From: Zanthoxylum bungeanum
Taxonomy: Eukaryota; Streptophyta; Magnoliopsida; Sapindales; Rutaceae
Reading direction: 5' to 3'
Assembly (NCBI GenBank): GCA_019454045.1
Contig: SKCR01025336.1
Location: forward strand, 124,001-188,000
DNA: 64,000 bases
Shown: one piece after another, positions 13,314 through 25,228 of the stretch
Numbering within the stretch: position 1 is the first letter of the stretch
Layout: each line of letters begins with the position of its first letter
The notes under the pieces: model-generated
Database searches by the model: none
The model's input: only the letters and a program-made list of their open reading frames with translations
Told to the model about the DNA's origin: nothing
Translations under genes and position numbers: made by a program

Positions 13314-15304
13314 GATGACCTCGACCTGTATGATTCAGCGAGTTTATTCATGGTCGTCATAATTTATGGGTGGGTAGATTATGGACACGAAATTGGATTT
13401 CGTGATGATATGTCTGAATCTAGAGTCTCACTAATGAAACATACTCGTAGAGCACTAAGGCAATTATTATAAATAATAATGATTATTTATAAATTGTTTA
13501 ACGGTTAAACGAAAAGATACATGTATAAGAGCTAAATACTTGATTTAATGGTTTAACGGTTAATTTGTATTTGGATTAAATACTTGATTTTATTAAATAC
13601 ACATTAATTTTTTGGTCAAATAAAGTTTTTGACACATGTTCCAAATATATGAATTATGGAATATTTAAAGTAAATATCATACATGTATTTAGATATTTGT
13701 ATTAAGAAATTATCTAATTATTTAATTTTTAAATAATTATAATAATTAAATACATTTATCTTTATCATTATTATGCTTTTAAATAATAAAAATATGATTG
13801 GTGCAAATGTATTTTACTTTTTGGCAAATGTACCAAAATTGAATTTGCCTACTTTAATATTGATTAAAATTTCATTCCTAACCCAACATATATAAGGGTT
13901 TCTTTTCTCATTTGCAACTTTATGTGTTAAGCTTCCAAAAATATTACAAAGAGAGTTGAGAAAAAATGTGAAGAAAAGAAAAAAACTTGATGAAAACTTA
14001 AACTTTTGTAAGTTTTTCAATTCCTTTTCAACTAGAAAAATATTTCTAGGGTTCCAAGCTTTAACATATGATGTTTGGTTGTTTCTCTACTCTTTTATTT
14101 TTGTAATATGATGGTTGGAAGCATGAATGAAAGATGTATGCATGTATATAAACAAAGTCTGCTTATTAATGGTTAATAAGCACACTTTTGGTCATTAGAT
14201 GATTTGGTTGTCATTCTAGAGTTGCTTAGCCACTCATAAATGACCTTGCATTGTTCTTGAGTTGTTTCATGGTGGTGAGACTTTTTTGGTGTGGTAAGGA
14301 TTGAATTAAAGTATTGAATTTGTTTAATTTGGTGTAATTTGTCAATTTGTGGAAATTATAAAATTAGTGTTCATAACCCTTTCCAAATTTGGGATTTCAT
14401 ATATGTGTTGTAATTTAATTTATATATAATGTATATTAAATTTGGGATTGATTGGATTTGATCTTGACATGTTTTGAACTAAAAAAAGACCAAATTGCAA
14501 ATCCTGTAAAATTAAGGGACCTCTTGGCACTTTGGGAAAATTTGTTTTCTTGAATTAAAATTTGTATTTTCATGTATAAGACATTTATAAATCATTTTGG
14601 TAGTGATTTGGAATCACCTAATTATGTATTTGACAAATTAGGACTAAAATGATCAAAATGTAAAGTTTAGGGGCATTTCCGTAATCACTGAAAAATCTGG
14701 AAAATTTTTCAGATTTATGTTTTAATGTATATTTGATGTACAAATCATTTTGGTTGTGATTAGAAATCACCAAGCTTGTTTTGAACAACTTAAGACTAAA
14801 ATGATTAAAATGCAAAGTTTAGGGGCATTTCCGTATTAACTGAAAAATCTGGAAAATTTTTCAGATTTATGTTTTAATGTATATTTGATGTACAAATCAT
14901 TTTGGTTGTGATTGGAAATCACCAAGCTTGTTTTGAACAACTTAGGACTAAAATGATTAAAATGCAAAGTTTAGGGGCATTTCCGTATTAACTGAAAAAT
15001 CTGGAAAATTTTTCAGATTTATGTTTTAATGTATATTTGATGTACAAATCATTTTGGTTGTGATTGGAAATCACCAAGCTTGTTTTGAACAACTTAGGAC
15101 TAAAATGATTAAATTGGAAAGTTTTGGGGTTGTATGGTAATTTACTGAAATTATGATTTCTGGGTTAAAATTTCTATTTTTGATTATTGAGTGATTAAAA
15201 TAAATATTTTATTTTAATTACCCAAGAAAAATTAAAAAATGGGAAAAATTTGATTTTCCTGCATTCAGTTGTGTAACCCAGGTATTTCGCCCAAAACCCC
15301 AACA
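13314..15304 (+). mobile_element. Family A copia 3' LTR, second part
   Basis: The LTR resumes with the 5-bp duplication GATGA and continues to CCCCAACA at 15304. It contains the inverted repeat CACGAAAT-TGG-ATTTCGTG at 13386-13404, a GTAAGT donor-like site at 14008 and an expanded 152-bp tandem array. The two parts together make about 2.9 kb, longer than the 2.4 kb LTR at 20695 mainly because of that array. Confidence 0.85.
14641..15110. repeat. 152-bp tandem repeat inside LTR, about three units
   Basis: The anchor GGACTAAAAT (or AGACTAAAAT) occurs at 14641, 14793, 14945 and 15097, an exact 152-bp period. Each unit includes TTTAGGGGCATTTCCGTA, a TCTGGAAAATTTTTCAGA inverted repeat and GTGATTGGAAATCAC. 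The 5' LTR has the equivalent of two units (about 3231 and 3383), so the array grew in only one LTR. Confidence 0.92.
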
Positions 15305-15639
15305 CTATTCATATTTGCAATTCGTTGCAGGTGCTAACGGAAAGTAGACGGATAAAATCTATGGAGATGCAGCTGTGATTCGGGAGTGGTCACTCTCTGG
15401 ATGCGGTTGCAGTGGGCTTATGAGAGATTTCCCTACCTAGTGGGAGACTTTTATTGCATGACTGCTATTTTGTACCAGGATGTGTGGCTAATATTATGTA
15501 ACTTTTTGTATTAGATACTGAATGATATAATGTAAATATAAAGAACCTTTCTTTATATTTATATAATAGAAATAATATTTTGATCATTTGTTGTCCAAAT
15601 AAGCATGGTCATTACATATTTCGTATCTCATAAGATATG
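15305..15639. other. Unclassified sequence between family A LTR and integrase remnant
   Basis: Directly after the LTR terminus there is no PBS. Segments such as GTGGGAGACTTTTATTGCATG look retroelement-derived, but I cannot place them. It may be remnant gag/protease of unit 2 or flanking DNA. Confidence 0.4.
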
Positions 15640-15897
15640 TTTAAACTGGAATTAATAAACGTAAACATTCTGATTTAAATAATATTGAACTATGGTTAGG
15701 AATGGTTTGATTCATGATCTCATCATTTAACCATATCCAACTTGTGAATCTTGCATTCAGGGTAAAATGACCAAAGCCCAATTTTTAGGTGTAGGACACC
15801 ATGTCATTGACCTATTGGAACTCATACATTCTGGTGTATGTGGTCCCATGAGTCAAACTGCTCACAAGAACTTTTCTTGCTTTGTTACCTTTACCGA
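15640..15897 (+). pseudogene. Copia GAG-pre-integrase and integrase N-terminal remnant
   Basis: The frame reads CESCIQGKMTKAQF near 15740-15790, the conserved Cys-containing end of the pre-integrase zinc-binding domain, then IHSGVCGPMSQ and FVTFTD, the start of the integrase catalytic core. The core is cut at 15897 by a family C insertion and resumes at about 18097. The upstream part has stop codons. It belongs to the polyprotein remnant continuing at 18095-20678. Confidence 0.8.
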
Positions 15898-16487
15898 TGT
15901 AACGACCGGTTATTTTTATTATTGCCTACAGTGATACTCTTACGTACAGGACGAAGACACGTGAAATAAATTATGTTTGGACTCAAATACACTCATGGAT
16001 CAACTTTGGGGATAATCAGTAAAATCCTCGAAATCCCGGGAGAAGACTGTACAGAGTTCCCTTTAGACAGCCCATGGTATTTGGGGCGTAACTTTTTCAT
16101 ATGAACTGAGATTTTTATTAATTTTATATCGCCAAAAATTTGAGTTCGAGATCTACACCTTTCGTGTTCAATATCTTTCCAAATTCGGACAAAAAATAGG
16201 TCAAAAATTTGAGTTGTGATGAAGATTGTATGATTTTATTTTGAAACAATGGAAATATTTGTAAAACCCTAATTTGCTAAGTTTGGATATGATTTGGTAA
16301 AGTGTATATAAAGGATTAAAAATTGATTATTGATGTAATGGAAGATTAATGTATGTTAAATGGAGTATAAGATGATGTATTGTATATTGGTTTGTAGTAT
16401 GGAAGCATTAATATGGAGTGGATTTGGATGAATTGAGCTTTGGATGAACTTGGAAGAAGAAAATAGAATCCTGGAAACCCAAGTCAC

Positions 16488-16566
16488 CTCGCGACGCAAG
16501 ACGAACAGCACGTCGCGACGGAAGAGGAAAATGGTGACTGGAATTTGAGCGTTGCACGTCGCGACG
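16488..16566. repeat. Repeated CGTCGCGACG palindrome
   Basis: The perfect 10-bp palindrome CGTCGCGACG occurs at 16511-16520 and 16557-16566, with a near copy CTCGCGACG at 16488. The matching part of the copy at 1030-1140 has decayed forms (GTGACGCGCAGCG, CATCGCGACG). Confidence 0.75.
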
Positions 16567-16747
16567 CGAGACACTGAATTTTCCCAAAATCATTTTAAAA
16601 CCCCCAATTCTATCCTATAGCATCAGAGACCACCCTTAGGGTCTCGCATCAATTCATATACATAGCTTACATCAAAACATGATTATAACAAGCCTCATAG
16701 GTAAAACCTATTAACATACCGTTAATCTTAGTAGATATCAAGGTTTA

Positions 16748-16763
16748 TTATATATATATATAT

Positions 16764-16803
<40 letters not shown>

Positions 16804-16852
16804 ACACACACACACATACACACACACACACGCACACACATACATACATACA
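16748..16852. repeat. Compound (TA)n(AC)n(CATA)n microsatellite
   Basis: A short TA run passes into about 75 bp of interrupted (AC)n and then CATA units, within the family C copy. Confidence 0.95.
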
Positions 16853-17202
16853 TTTATACTAATCAAGTTCCCAATCCGAGATTATCCTCAAGAATCGCAA
16901 CTCTCTTCGGCAACGGATTCAGTACCAGCCAGATTCCAAAATAGTTTGTGTATATTTTTCGCAGATTGATTTTATTAAGTTTTTGAATTTAGACTTACTT
17001 TTTCTACAAATAGGGCGTTAGCCAAGTTTGTTTTCATATCATTTATGATTTAGCATGAATTAAGAAATGTTTTAGAAAAGAAATATTTCCAATGAACTTT
17101 TTTAGATTTTTCGGGGCATGAGGTAAAAACTCACCTCAGTATGTAACTTGATACAGTTGAAATTGACTGATATAAAGGACATGTGCACATGTAGAGGACT
17201 GC

Positions 17203-17478
17203 GAGGATGGCGATACGTAACACCCACAGATCCTAGTTCAGGACTAGGGATGATAGATGCCCCGAAATTCTTGTTTCAGAGCTTGGGTGGTAGCATAGAT
17301 TATCACCCCAGTTCTAGTTTGTGGATTGGGGGACGACGATACGTAACGCTCCAAGACCACCATTTTTAGAGACAGTGGTGGCATGCTTTGGGGGATGACG
17401 ATACGTAATGCCTTAAAGTCATGGATTTGCACTGCTGGCTACAGTTAGACATTTGGGGGGACGGAGATATGTAACGCC
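17203..17478 (+). repeat. Four-copy GGGGGAYGACGATACGTAACGC motif array, about 63-bp period
   Basis: Copies end with the core GATAC or GATAT at 17212, 17338, 17400 and 17466, so spacing is 126, 62 and 66 bp (two, one and one periods). The core resembles the complement of the 18-bp minisatellite in the copies at 10519 and 60616. Confidence 0.75.
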
Positions 17479-18094
17479 CTCATACGTAAATTTTTCAGAT
17501 AGATACATAAATTTCAGAAAAAGTTTTCAGTTTTCAATTACAGTTTTCAGAAAGAGCTTTTAGAAAAGAAAGTTTCCAGAAACAATATTTTTATAAGAGA
17601 TTCAGAATTTTAAAGTAGAAATTAGTTTTCTTATAAAGTTATTCCATGAGTTTTCGGTTTAGAACCAAATGTTTTTATAATAGTTTTCATTTTTAGTCCA
17701 CTCACTTAGATCATATAACGATCTAACCTCCACTCTAGTCTTTATGTTTTATAGGATTCTCGGAGGATAAGCTCGCGAGGACGGATACTGATGCAGTCAC
17801 TAGGGATGGAGTCCACCAGTATGAGTTAGAGACATTGTGTGAGTCCAGTTATAGTCAAGTGTGTATCTTGTATAAGTCATGGTCGTGTGTAGTCATTGTA
17901 AAACAGTTATTATTAAATATAATATTTAATATTGAGTTTGTTTTCTTTGTTCTTGAGTTGGGCTACGGTCCCAGATAAATTATAGTCATATAAAGAAAAG
18001 TATATTAGTTTCTATTATAGTTAAAAAATTAGAGGCTTATTGGGTTAGTACTGCTATCCCCTGCTGTAACATCTCCCAGATCGGGGATGTTACA

Positions 18095-20678
18095 AACGGT
18101 GATGTGTCATGGTACGGTTATGTTTATTTGATGAAACATAATTCGAAAACCTTTAAAAAGTTCAGAGAATTCTGAAATGAAGTAGAAAAACATACTAGTC
18201 AATATAATAAATACCTTCGATCTGATCGAGGCGGTGAATATATGAGTGGAGAGTTCACTGATTATTTAAAGAAGAATGGGATTCTCGCTCAATATGCTCC
18301 TTCGGGTACTCCACAGCACAATGGAGTATTAGAGAGGACAAATTAGATGTTATTGGATATGGTCTGATCGATATTGAGTTATACATATTTGCCCTTTTAC
18401 TTATGGGGTTATACTCTTTTAACTGTCGCTCATCTGCTGAATAAGATTCATTCCAAAGTTGTTCCTACGACTCCGTATGAGAAATGGACCAGTAGGAAAT
18501 CGAATCTTAGTTATGTTAAGATTTGGGGCTGTTCTGGATACGTCACGATGGCTCAGCAGAATAAGTTTTTGCCTCGAGGGTAAAATTTTAGATTTGTTGA
18601 ATATCCTTCAAATACGAAAGGATGTTTGTTATATGATACCGAGCATCGAAATGTGTTCGCAGCTCGCTTCGTAAAATTTCTAGAGATATAATTTTTATCT
18701 GAAGGTGGTGATCATAGACAGTTTGAACTTCATAAAGTACAACCTGAGACAAACGAACCAACAGAGGAACCTGGTGTTCAAGACGATGAAGAACCTTCAC
18801 CACACATACTCCATAGGTCACAAAGGGTATCTAGGCCTCCTGAATGCTTGTATTTGATACAAGAAAAGAGTCTCGATTTTTTCTTAGTTGAAGAGACTGG
18901 CCTTTTTACCTATAGAGAATCGATGTTGGACATCGACTCCTTGAAGTGGCAAGACGCCATGAAATCTGAGTTAAACTCAATGCATGAGAATCAACTTTGG
19001 AACTTGGTTCCACTTTCTGAAGGAATTGTTCTTATCGGTTGTAAATGGATTTACAAAAGAAAGCGCGGGCCTAACGGAAAGGTTGAAATCTTTAAGGCCC
19101 AAGTGGTATCTAAAGGTTACTCCCAGCGATCTGGTGTCGATTATGATAAAACTTTTTCGCCAGTTGCGATGCTAAAGTCTATAAGGATTTTGTTGTCTAT
19201 TATCGCTTACCATGATTATGAGATTTGGCAAATGAATGTCAAAATGGCTTTTCTAAATGAATTTCTTGATGAAGAATTCTATATGGAACAACTGGAGGGT
19301 TTTGCATCCAGTGAGAACTCAGGCATGGTATGCAAGCTTAAGAAGTCCATTTATGGACTTAAACATGCTTCACGAAGTTGGAATCTTCTATTCGATGAGA
19401 TAATCAAATTGTTTGATTTTCTCATGAATTCGGAAGAATGCTGTGTGTATAAGAAGGCTAGTATGAGTATGATGGTATTTTTAATTCTCTATATTGATGA
19501 CATCCTGATCATTGGGAATGATATCGAGATGATGTAAACCATCAAAGCTTACGTTTGTAAGAATTTCTCCATAGAGGATCTGGTTGAATCTTCTTATGTC
19601 TTAGGCATAAAAATCTATTGAGATAGAGAAATGAAGCTTATTGGGTTATCCCAATCAACGTACATAGATAAGATCTTAGAACGGTATAATTTTAGTAACT
19701 GTAAAATAGCAAACAAACCATTTAGACATGGCTTACATCTTTCAAAGAAGATGTGTCCACAAATAGAAGATGAGAAGATTTGAATGTCTAATTAGCTTTA
19801 TGTTTCGTGTTTGGGCAGCATCATGTATGTCATGCTATGTACAAGGCCTGATATGGCTTACATCTTTCAAAGAAGATGTGTCTACAAATAGAAGATGAGA
19901 AGATTTGAATCTCTAATCACCTTTATGCTTAATGTTTGGGCAGCATCATGTATATCATGTTATGTACAAGGCTTTGGGCAGCATCATGTATGTCATGTTA
20001 TGTACAAGGCCTGATATGGCTTACATCTTTCAAAGAAGATTTATCCACAAATAGAAGATGAGAAGATTTGAATGTCTAATCAGCTTTATGCTTCGTGTTT
20101 GGCCAGCATCATATATGTCATTTTATGTACAAGGCTTGATATCAGCTTCGCAATTAGTATGACCAGCAGGTATCAGTCCAATCCAGGTAATGACCATTGG
20201 ATGGGCATTAAACATACCCTCAATCGGATCCTGATGATAGAAAGTCTACATCAAGATTCGTGTTTACCCTTAACGGAGATGCAGTTTTTTGGAAGAGTTC
20301 CAAACAGGGGTTAACAATTGATTCCACTACATAGGCGAAATATATTGCAGCTTCTAAATATGCAAATGAAGTGTATGTGTTAGGAACTTTTTCACAGAAT
20401 TGGGAGTAGTCCCAAGTATCGAGAATTTGATTCTGTCATACTGTGATAATACTGGAGCCATTGCTCAAGCAAAGGAATCGATGGCGCATCAGAAGTCGAA
20501 GTATGTGGAACAAAAGTACCACTTCATTCGAGAGATTATGTCGCTATGGGATATTATCATGTGCAAGGTACAGAGTGAAGATAATATAACAGACCCGCTT
20601 ACCAAGGCCATTCCTCCAAAGTTATTTGATAAACATATGGAGTCAATAGGTATTAGATACAATCGATATTGGCACTAG
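18095..20678 (+). pseudogene. Copia pol remnant: integrase, reverse transcriptase, RNase H (family A unit 2)
   Basis: This is the best preserved polyprotein in the window. Integrase resumes with WYGYVYLMKH, then RSDRGGEY and GTPQHNGVLERTN (18290-18345, followed by a stop), then the C-terminal WGYTLLTVAHLLN and KIWGCSGYV. The longest open stretch, 18848-19537, is reverse transcriptase: WQDAMKSEL, GCKWIYKRKRGPNGK, GVDYDKTFSPVAMLKSIR, YGLKHASRSWN and the catalytic YIDD box in LYIDDILIIGND. A stop follows at 19535-19537. RNase H is recognisable from 20400 (ILSYCDNTGAIAQAKE, DPLTKAIPPKLFDKH) and ends at 20678 next to the PPT. At least six stops or frame changes and an internal triplication rule out function. 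The motif set fits Tork-type copia elements, but lineage is uncertain. Confidence 0.9.
19728..20140 (+). repeat. 125-bp tandem triplication within pol remnant
   Basis: ATGGCTTACATCTTTCAAAG starts at 19728, 19853 and 20016. The first step is 125 bp; the second is 163 bp because a 38-bp piece (TTTGGGCAGCATCATG...) is duplicated again near 19975. It covers the reverse transcriptase to RNase H spacer. Confidence 0.9.
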
Positions 20679-20679
20679 A

Positions 20680-20694
20680 GTAAGTGGGAGAATT
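20680..20694 (+). promoter_or_regulatory. Polypurine tract, family A
   Basis: GTAAGTGGGAGAATT lies between the RNase H stop and the LTR start TGTTAGG. It matches the AAGTGGGAGAT tract of the family B elements. Confidence 0.8.
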
Positions 20695-23127
20695 TGTTAG
20701 GTTTGGTGCTTAGAACACCAATTTTCTTATGTATTTCTGTGTAAATACTTATGTAATATTTTATTATGAATAAAATAAACAGTTTCTATTATATAAAACA
20801 TCTTTTTTTATATAGTAAAGACGCAAATGACCTTAGAATGATTATTTATGATACTATTGAAAAAACGTCGCAATTGACATTGAGTTGTATCATGACGTTG
20901 TCAATCTTAGACAGTTTCTGGTTAAGGTTTAAACTACTTGGTCAGTAAAGTAAACCCGTTGAGATTGATATATATCATATATTGGAATCTTGGATTCCAA
21001 TAGTTTCTCAATGAACCATGAGTCTTGGAGGCTCATTTAGATGTGTAGGTGTTTCTAGCGGACAAAACACTAAACGACTTACCAAATATTCTTAATGGAT
21101 GGTACACCAACGTCAATAAGGTTCTTCTCGGATTGAGTGAGCATAGTGATTCTTTGACTTGAGATACCATTATGGATATTTAAGTTATCCTCCAAACTTA
21201 TATGTCAGTCACGTCATCGATCTATTTAGATCATACCTCTGCTTGTTCGTTGGGTATGGACTAATGCTCAGGATATCCTGTGTGTATCAAGAAATGATTC
21301 GTCAGTTCTGTGTACTGAGCATAGGTATTCAATATGGAATTAGCAATCTGTTAAATATATGGGCCCGTGGTACACTGTAGAAATTAGTTCTAAATGTTAT
21401 TAAGAGATTGCCAATAGAAACGTCCACGTGATTATATATATAGAGATTTGATATTAATATCTATATCTCTGGAATAATTCGGTTACATGTGACGTATGGA
21501 GTATACGTATGCAATGACCTCGACCTCTATGGTTCAGAGAGTTTATCTGTGTTCATCATAATTTACGAGTGGGTAGATTATGGACACGAAATTAGATTTC
21601 GTGACAAATAGGCCTGAACCTAGAGAGTCTCACTAATGAAATATAATCTTAGAGCACTATGGCAACTTTTATAAATAATACTGATTATTTATAAGTCATT
21701 TAACCGTTAAACGAAAATACATGTAGTTGGGATCTTTTGGTCATTTCCAAATTAATGTGTATTTGTATTTAATATTTGATTTTATTAAATACATACTAAT
21801 TAAATATCAAATTGTATTTTTTTGACATATATCATTAATATATATATTTTGATTATTTAACGTAAATGTAATACATATATTTAAGATATTTATATTTAAT
21901 TATTTATTTTTTTAAATATTAAATGGTATAATTAATTAAATAATAAATATCTTTTGTCATGATTATTTTTGTAAATGGCTTTATATGATTAGAAACACTT
22001 GGTGGATTTCATTAATGGTTTAATGATTAAATACCAAAAGTTTTGTTTTTCATTTACCATTTAATTAATTGAAACAAAAATGAAAAATATTAGATATTAA
22101 TTTTCTTTCTACTTTCGGCCAAGGTTGAAAATACAAAAAGGTTTTGTTTTATTTTTGTTTCATAAGTTCAAGTTACCAAAATTATTACAAAGTAAAATTT
22201 GAGAGAAAGTTGAAGAACAAAAGGAAAAGCTTTATCAAAATTTGGATTTTGTAAATTTTTCTTCACTCTTTTCAACTAGAAAATTATTTCTATGTTTCTA
22301 GGATTCAAGAAGTGTTGCTTTGAATTTTTCTCTACTCTTAAAGATAATTGAATGGTTAAGAACTTATTTGAAAGATGTTTACATGTATGATTAACAAAGT
22401 TAGATTTCAATGAGTTCATTAGCTTAACAAAGTTAGATTTAAATGAGTTCATTAGCTCTCTTTTGATTATTTGATAATCAAGTTTTCATTCTAGAGTTTT
22501 TAGGCCACTCATTCATGACCTAGAATTGATTTTATGTTATTTCAAAGTGGTGAGACTTGTTTGGTGTTGTGAAGATTGAATTATAGTGTTGAATTTATTT
22601 AATTTGGTGTAATTTATTCAAATGAAGTACTTATAAAATTAGGGTTCTTAACCCTTTCCAAATTTGGGGCTTTTCATATATGTGTTAAGTAATGATGTAT
22701 ATATGATGTATATTAAATTTGATGATGATTGGATTTCATCTTGACTTGTTTGGAACAAGATTAGACCAAATTGTAAAAATAGGAAACATTGGAGGGCTTC
22801 TCTGTAATTTTGTCATTTAGTTGGTTTTGCGTTGCAATTTGTGTTTTCAAGTATTGGTCATGTTAAAAACATCTTGGTAATGATTTGGAATCACTTAAAA
22901 TTGTATTTGACAATTTAAAGACCAAAATGAAAAAAATACAAAGTATTGGGGTAATTCGGTAATTAATACAAAATTTGATTTCTGGGGTAAGAATTTCTGA
23001 TTTTAAGTATTGAGTAATTAAAATTAATAAGTTTATTTTAATTTCCTGAAAAAAATTTGAAATCCGAAAATTTTTATTTTCGGCGTTCCGCTGCGTTACC
23101 GATAATACTCCTAATAAAACCCCAACA
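20695..23127 (+). mobile_element. Family A copia LTR, complete, 2.4 kb
   Basis: It begins TGTTAGGTTTGGTGC after a PPT and ends AAACCCCAACA, giving full TG...CA ends. Order of blocks is the same as in the split LTR at 7716-15304, but the 152-bp array is absent and the GTAAGT donor-like site has decayed to GTAAAT (about 22250). After its end, TGGTACTTAGA at 23132 is a poor match to a PBS, so this LTR may also have been the 5' LTR of a further lost unit; that is weak. Confidence 0.88.
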
Positions 23128-24731
23128 TCAATGGTACTTAGATAAAAATAATTAGAGCGGTTTACGGATATTATGACTCGTCTCTAATAATGAGATACTC
23201 ATGAAGGGTCAATTCGTATGTAATGACTATATCGATGGACACTGACATATTTCGGCTTATTTTATCTATTCTAAGGCAATAAGAGTGAAGCTTCGGGTTT
23301 TTAGTGGAATAACTTGAAGTTATTAATTCGAAATATTTAATTAAGAGTTTAATTAATATTCAGGGATTATTGGAGTCCTCGTGCTAGCTCAATATAATGT
23401 AGCAAAGTATATATAATTAGATAGTCCAATTATATACTCACATATATATTATTATTAATGGGATTAATAATATTTATATTTGTCACACATGTAACCTTAT
23501 ATTATATTTAAACAATAAAGATTTTGTAAATATTAAATTATGATATATAATTTAATATATTGATTTTGAATTAATGAGTTTGAAATTTGATTTTGAAAAC
23601 TCATTATTTAAAATTGGTTGTTACAATTTATGTTATAGTAACTTGTTTTATGTAATTATTATTTTCATTAAACAAAATTTGTTGTTACTAAAATAAGGTT
23701 GTGGCCGAATTTGGTAAAGGGACAAGAAGGGTTTTTTCTATATTTTACACAAATATTAAACCCTAAATATAAAAAGATAAGTATGTTATCCTTTTACCCT
23801 AATCCATGCTTGTGAAACCTAGCCACCATTGTTCAAAGTTTTCTTTCAAGTGTTGAGAGAAAAAAGAGTTAAAAAAAAAGAAAAAAAATATGGTGTGACA
23901 TCTTTGATCTCTAAATTGTTTCGAGATTGTTTTTATGAGTCAAGCCCACCATTGTCTTTGTTGGTTGCGAGACATAACACGGAAGACCATTCAGAGTTAG
24001 AATGAAAACCTTATCTTATTTGATTTGCCTTTCACTGAGTAGTGAACAATAAGTTTTGCTCACTGCCACATCTCAACAGTTGTTTCGGTGCTCGGTTTAT
24101 TTTAATTTTTATCCAGAAAATTTTTTGAATAAAAAGGGGTGTTTCAAAGGCGTTGTGGGGCTGTTTTGGTAAGGAAAATCAGACCTGAATAACTGCTACA
24201 CCACACGCATTTCAGGGGCTGATTTGGGTGTGCAGTGAACGCATATTGGGTGCTGAATGGTTCAAATAAGTGCTGTTGTTTGGGGGCTGTTCCGGGACTG
24301 AAAATAATTAAAACCATAAGTAAAATATCTGACCAGGGGCTGGATAGATTCAACCATCAAAGGGAAAAGGGCAGAAAAATTTCTAGGTCAATCTCGTTGC
24401 TTAAGCTGCTTCCACCGCGCTAGAAAATCGGTTCCTACGAAATTCGTGTTATTCCATCTACCCTATATGCACTATTTTTCTTGAAAATTAATTATGGCTT
24501 GATGATTACACTTTGATTGTAAATTATTTGATTAAGACTTGATTTACATTTAAATTTGAGAAAGAACTTAAAATTGGTAAAAGGCAGTGAATGTGAGTAT
24601 AATATCGAGTAAAAAGCAATAGTGCAAACATGAGTGGAGTGATATCAATCGAGAGAAAACACGTGGGATTATGAGGATTTACATATTTTTATTACTTTTT
24701 TGTTATTTTTGACCTGTTTGTTTAGTTTTAG
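23128..24731. other. Unclassified AT-rich sequence, probably retroelement leader
   Basis: No coding frame or element terminus is clear. The part from about 23920 (ACGGAAGACCATTCAGAG, GTAGTGAACAATAAG) leads without a break into the gypsy gag remnant and is probably its leader. The part before that is AT-rich and unassigned. Confidence 0.4.
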
Positions 24732-25228
24732 ATGGTCTAACCAGGTCCAGGATTAACTATTGATGAAAAGCTTGAGACTTTGGATAGTAAGTTTACGAAT
24801 ATGATGGAGAATATCAATATAAATTTCGTGAGATTGTCATAAAGTGCTGAGAGTATTTAAATGGGACTGTTCTAAGAGTACCACCAGCTCAAAATGTGCC
24901 ACCACGATATGTGCCACCTTTACATGTACCACCATAATGTGTACCACCAAATGAAGAAGAGGTTGAAAATGCGTTTGATGATTTGGATAGTGTCGAGGAG
25001 AAGTTTCGATCAAGACATAATAAGAGACAAGAGAAAAGAAATGATAGAAGGGATATGCAGTTTGATATGAGAGATGATACGAGAAGAGCATTTGATGAAA
25101 AACGAGATGATTTTGATATGAGAGGTTATGGTAGACGAAGAGATATAGATGGTGATTTGGGTACCATCAAGATCAAGATACCAACTTTCCAGGGCAAGAA
25201 TGATCCAGAGGCTTACTTAGATTGGGAA
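24732..25228 (+). pseudogene. Ty3/gypsy gag N-terminal remnant
   Basis: The frame starts near ATG 24733 and reads, with stops, LTIDEKLETLDSKF, a run of VPP repeats (24890-24950), an acidic/arginine-rich stretch of alternating RR and DD residues, and then TIKIKIPTFQGKNDPEAYLD. This last block is the conserved entry into the retrotransposon gag domain of plant Ty3/gypsy elements. It ends at LDWE (25228), where copia sequence begins. The rest of gag and all of gypsy pol are absent, so it is a broken end fused to another element. Confidence 0.8.

Larger units (their letters stand above)
15898..18094 (+). mobile_element. Complete family C insertion in copia integrase, 2.2 kb
   Basis: It begins TGTAACGACC and ends GGGGATGTTACA, with TGTAAC/GTTACA mirror ends. 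It sits within the integrase codons for FTDV: the left flank ends ACCGA, and the right flank reads AACGGTGATGTG, so the expected 5-bp duplication is decayed or carries an indel. Orientation is opposite to the other three family C copies. No PBS, PPT or protein domain is visible, which suggests a solo LTR. Internal landmarks are a compound microsatellite, CGTCGCGACG palindromes and a four-copy GATACGTAAC array. Confidence 0.75.

Noticed and set aside
15305..15330. PBS after the LTR ending at 15304
   Set aside because: The following bases (CTATTCATATTTGC) do not match any initiator tRNA-Met site, so this LTR is treated as a 3' LTR only.
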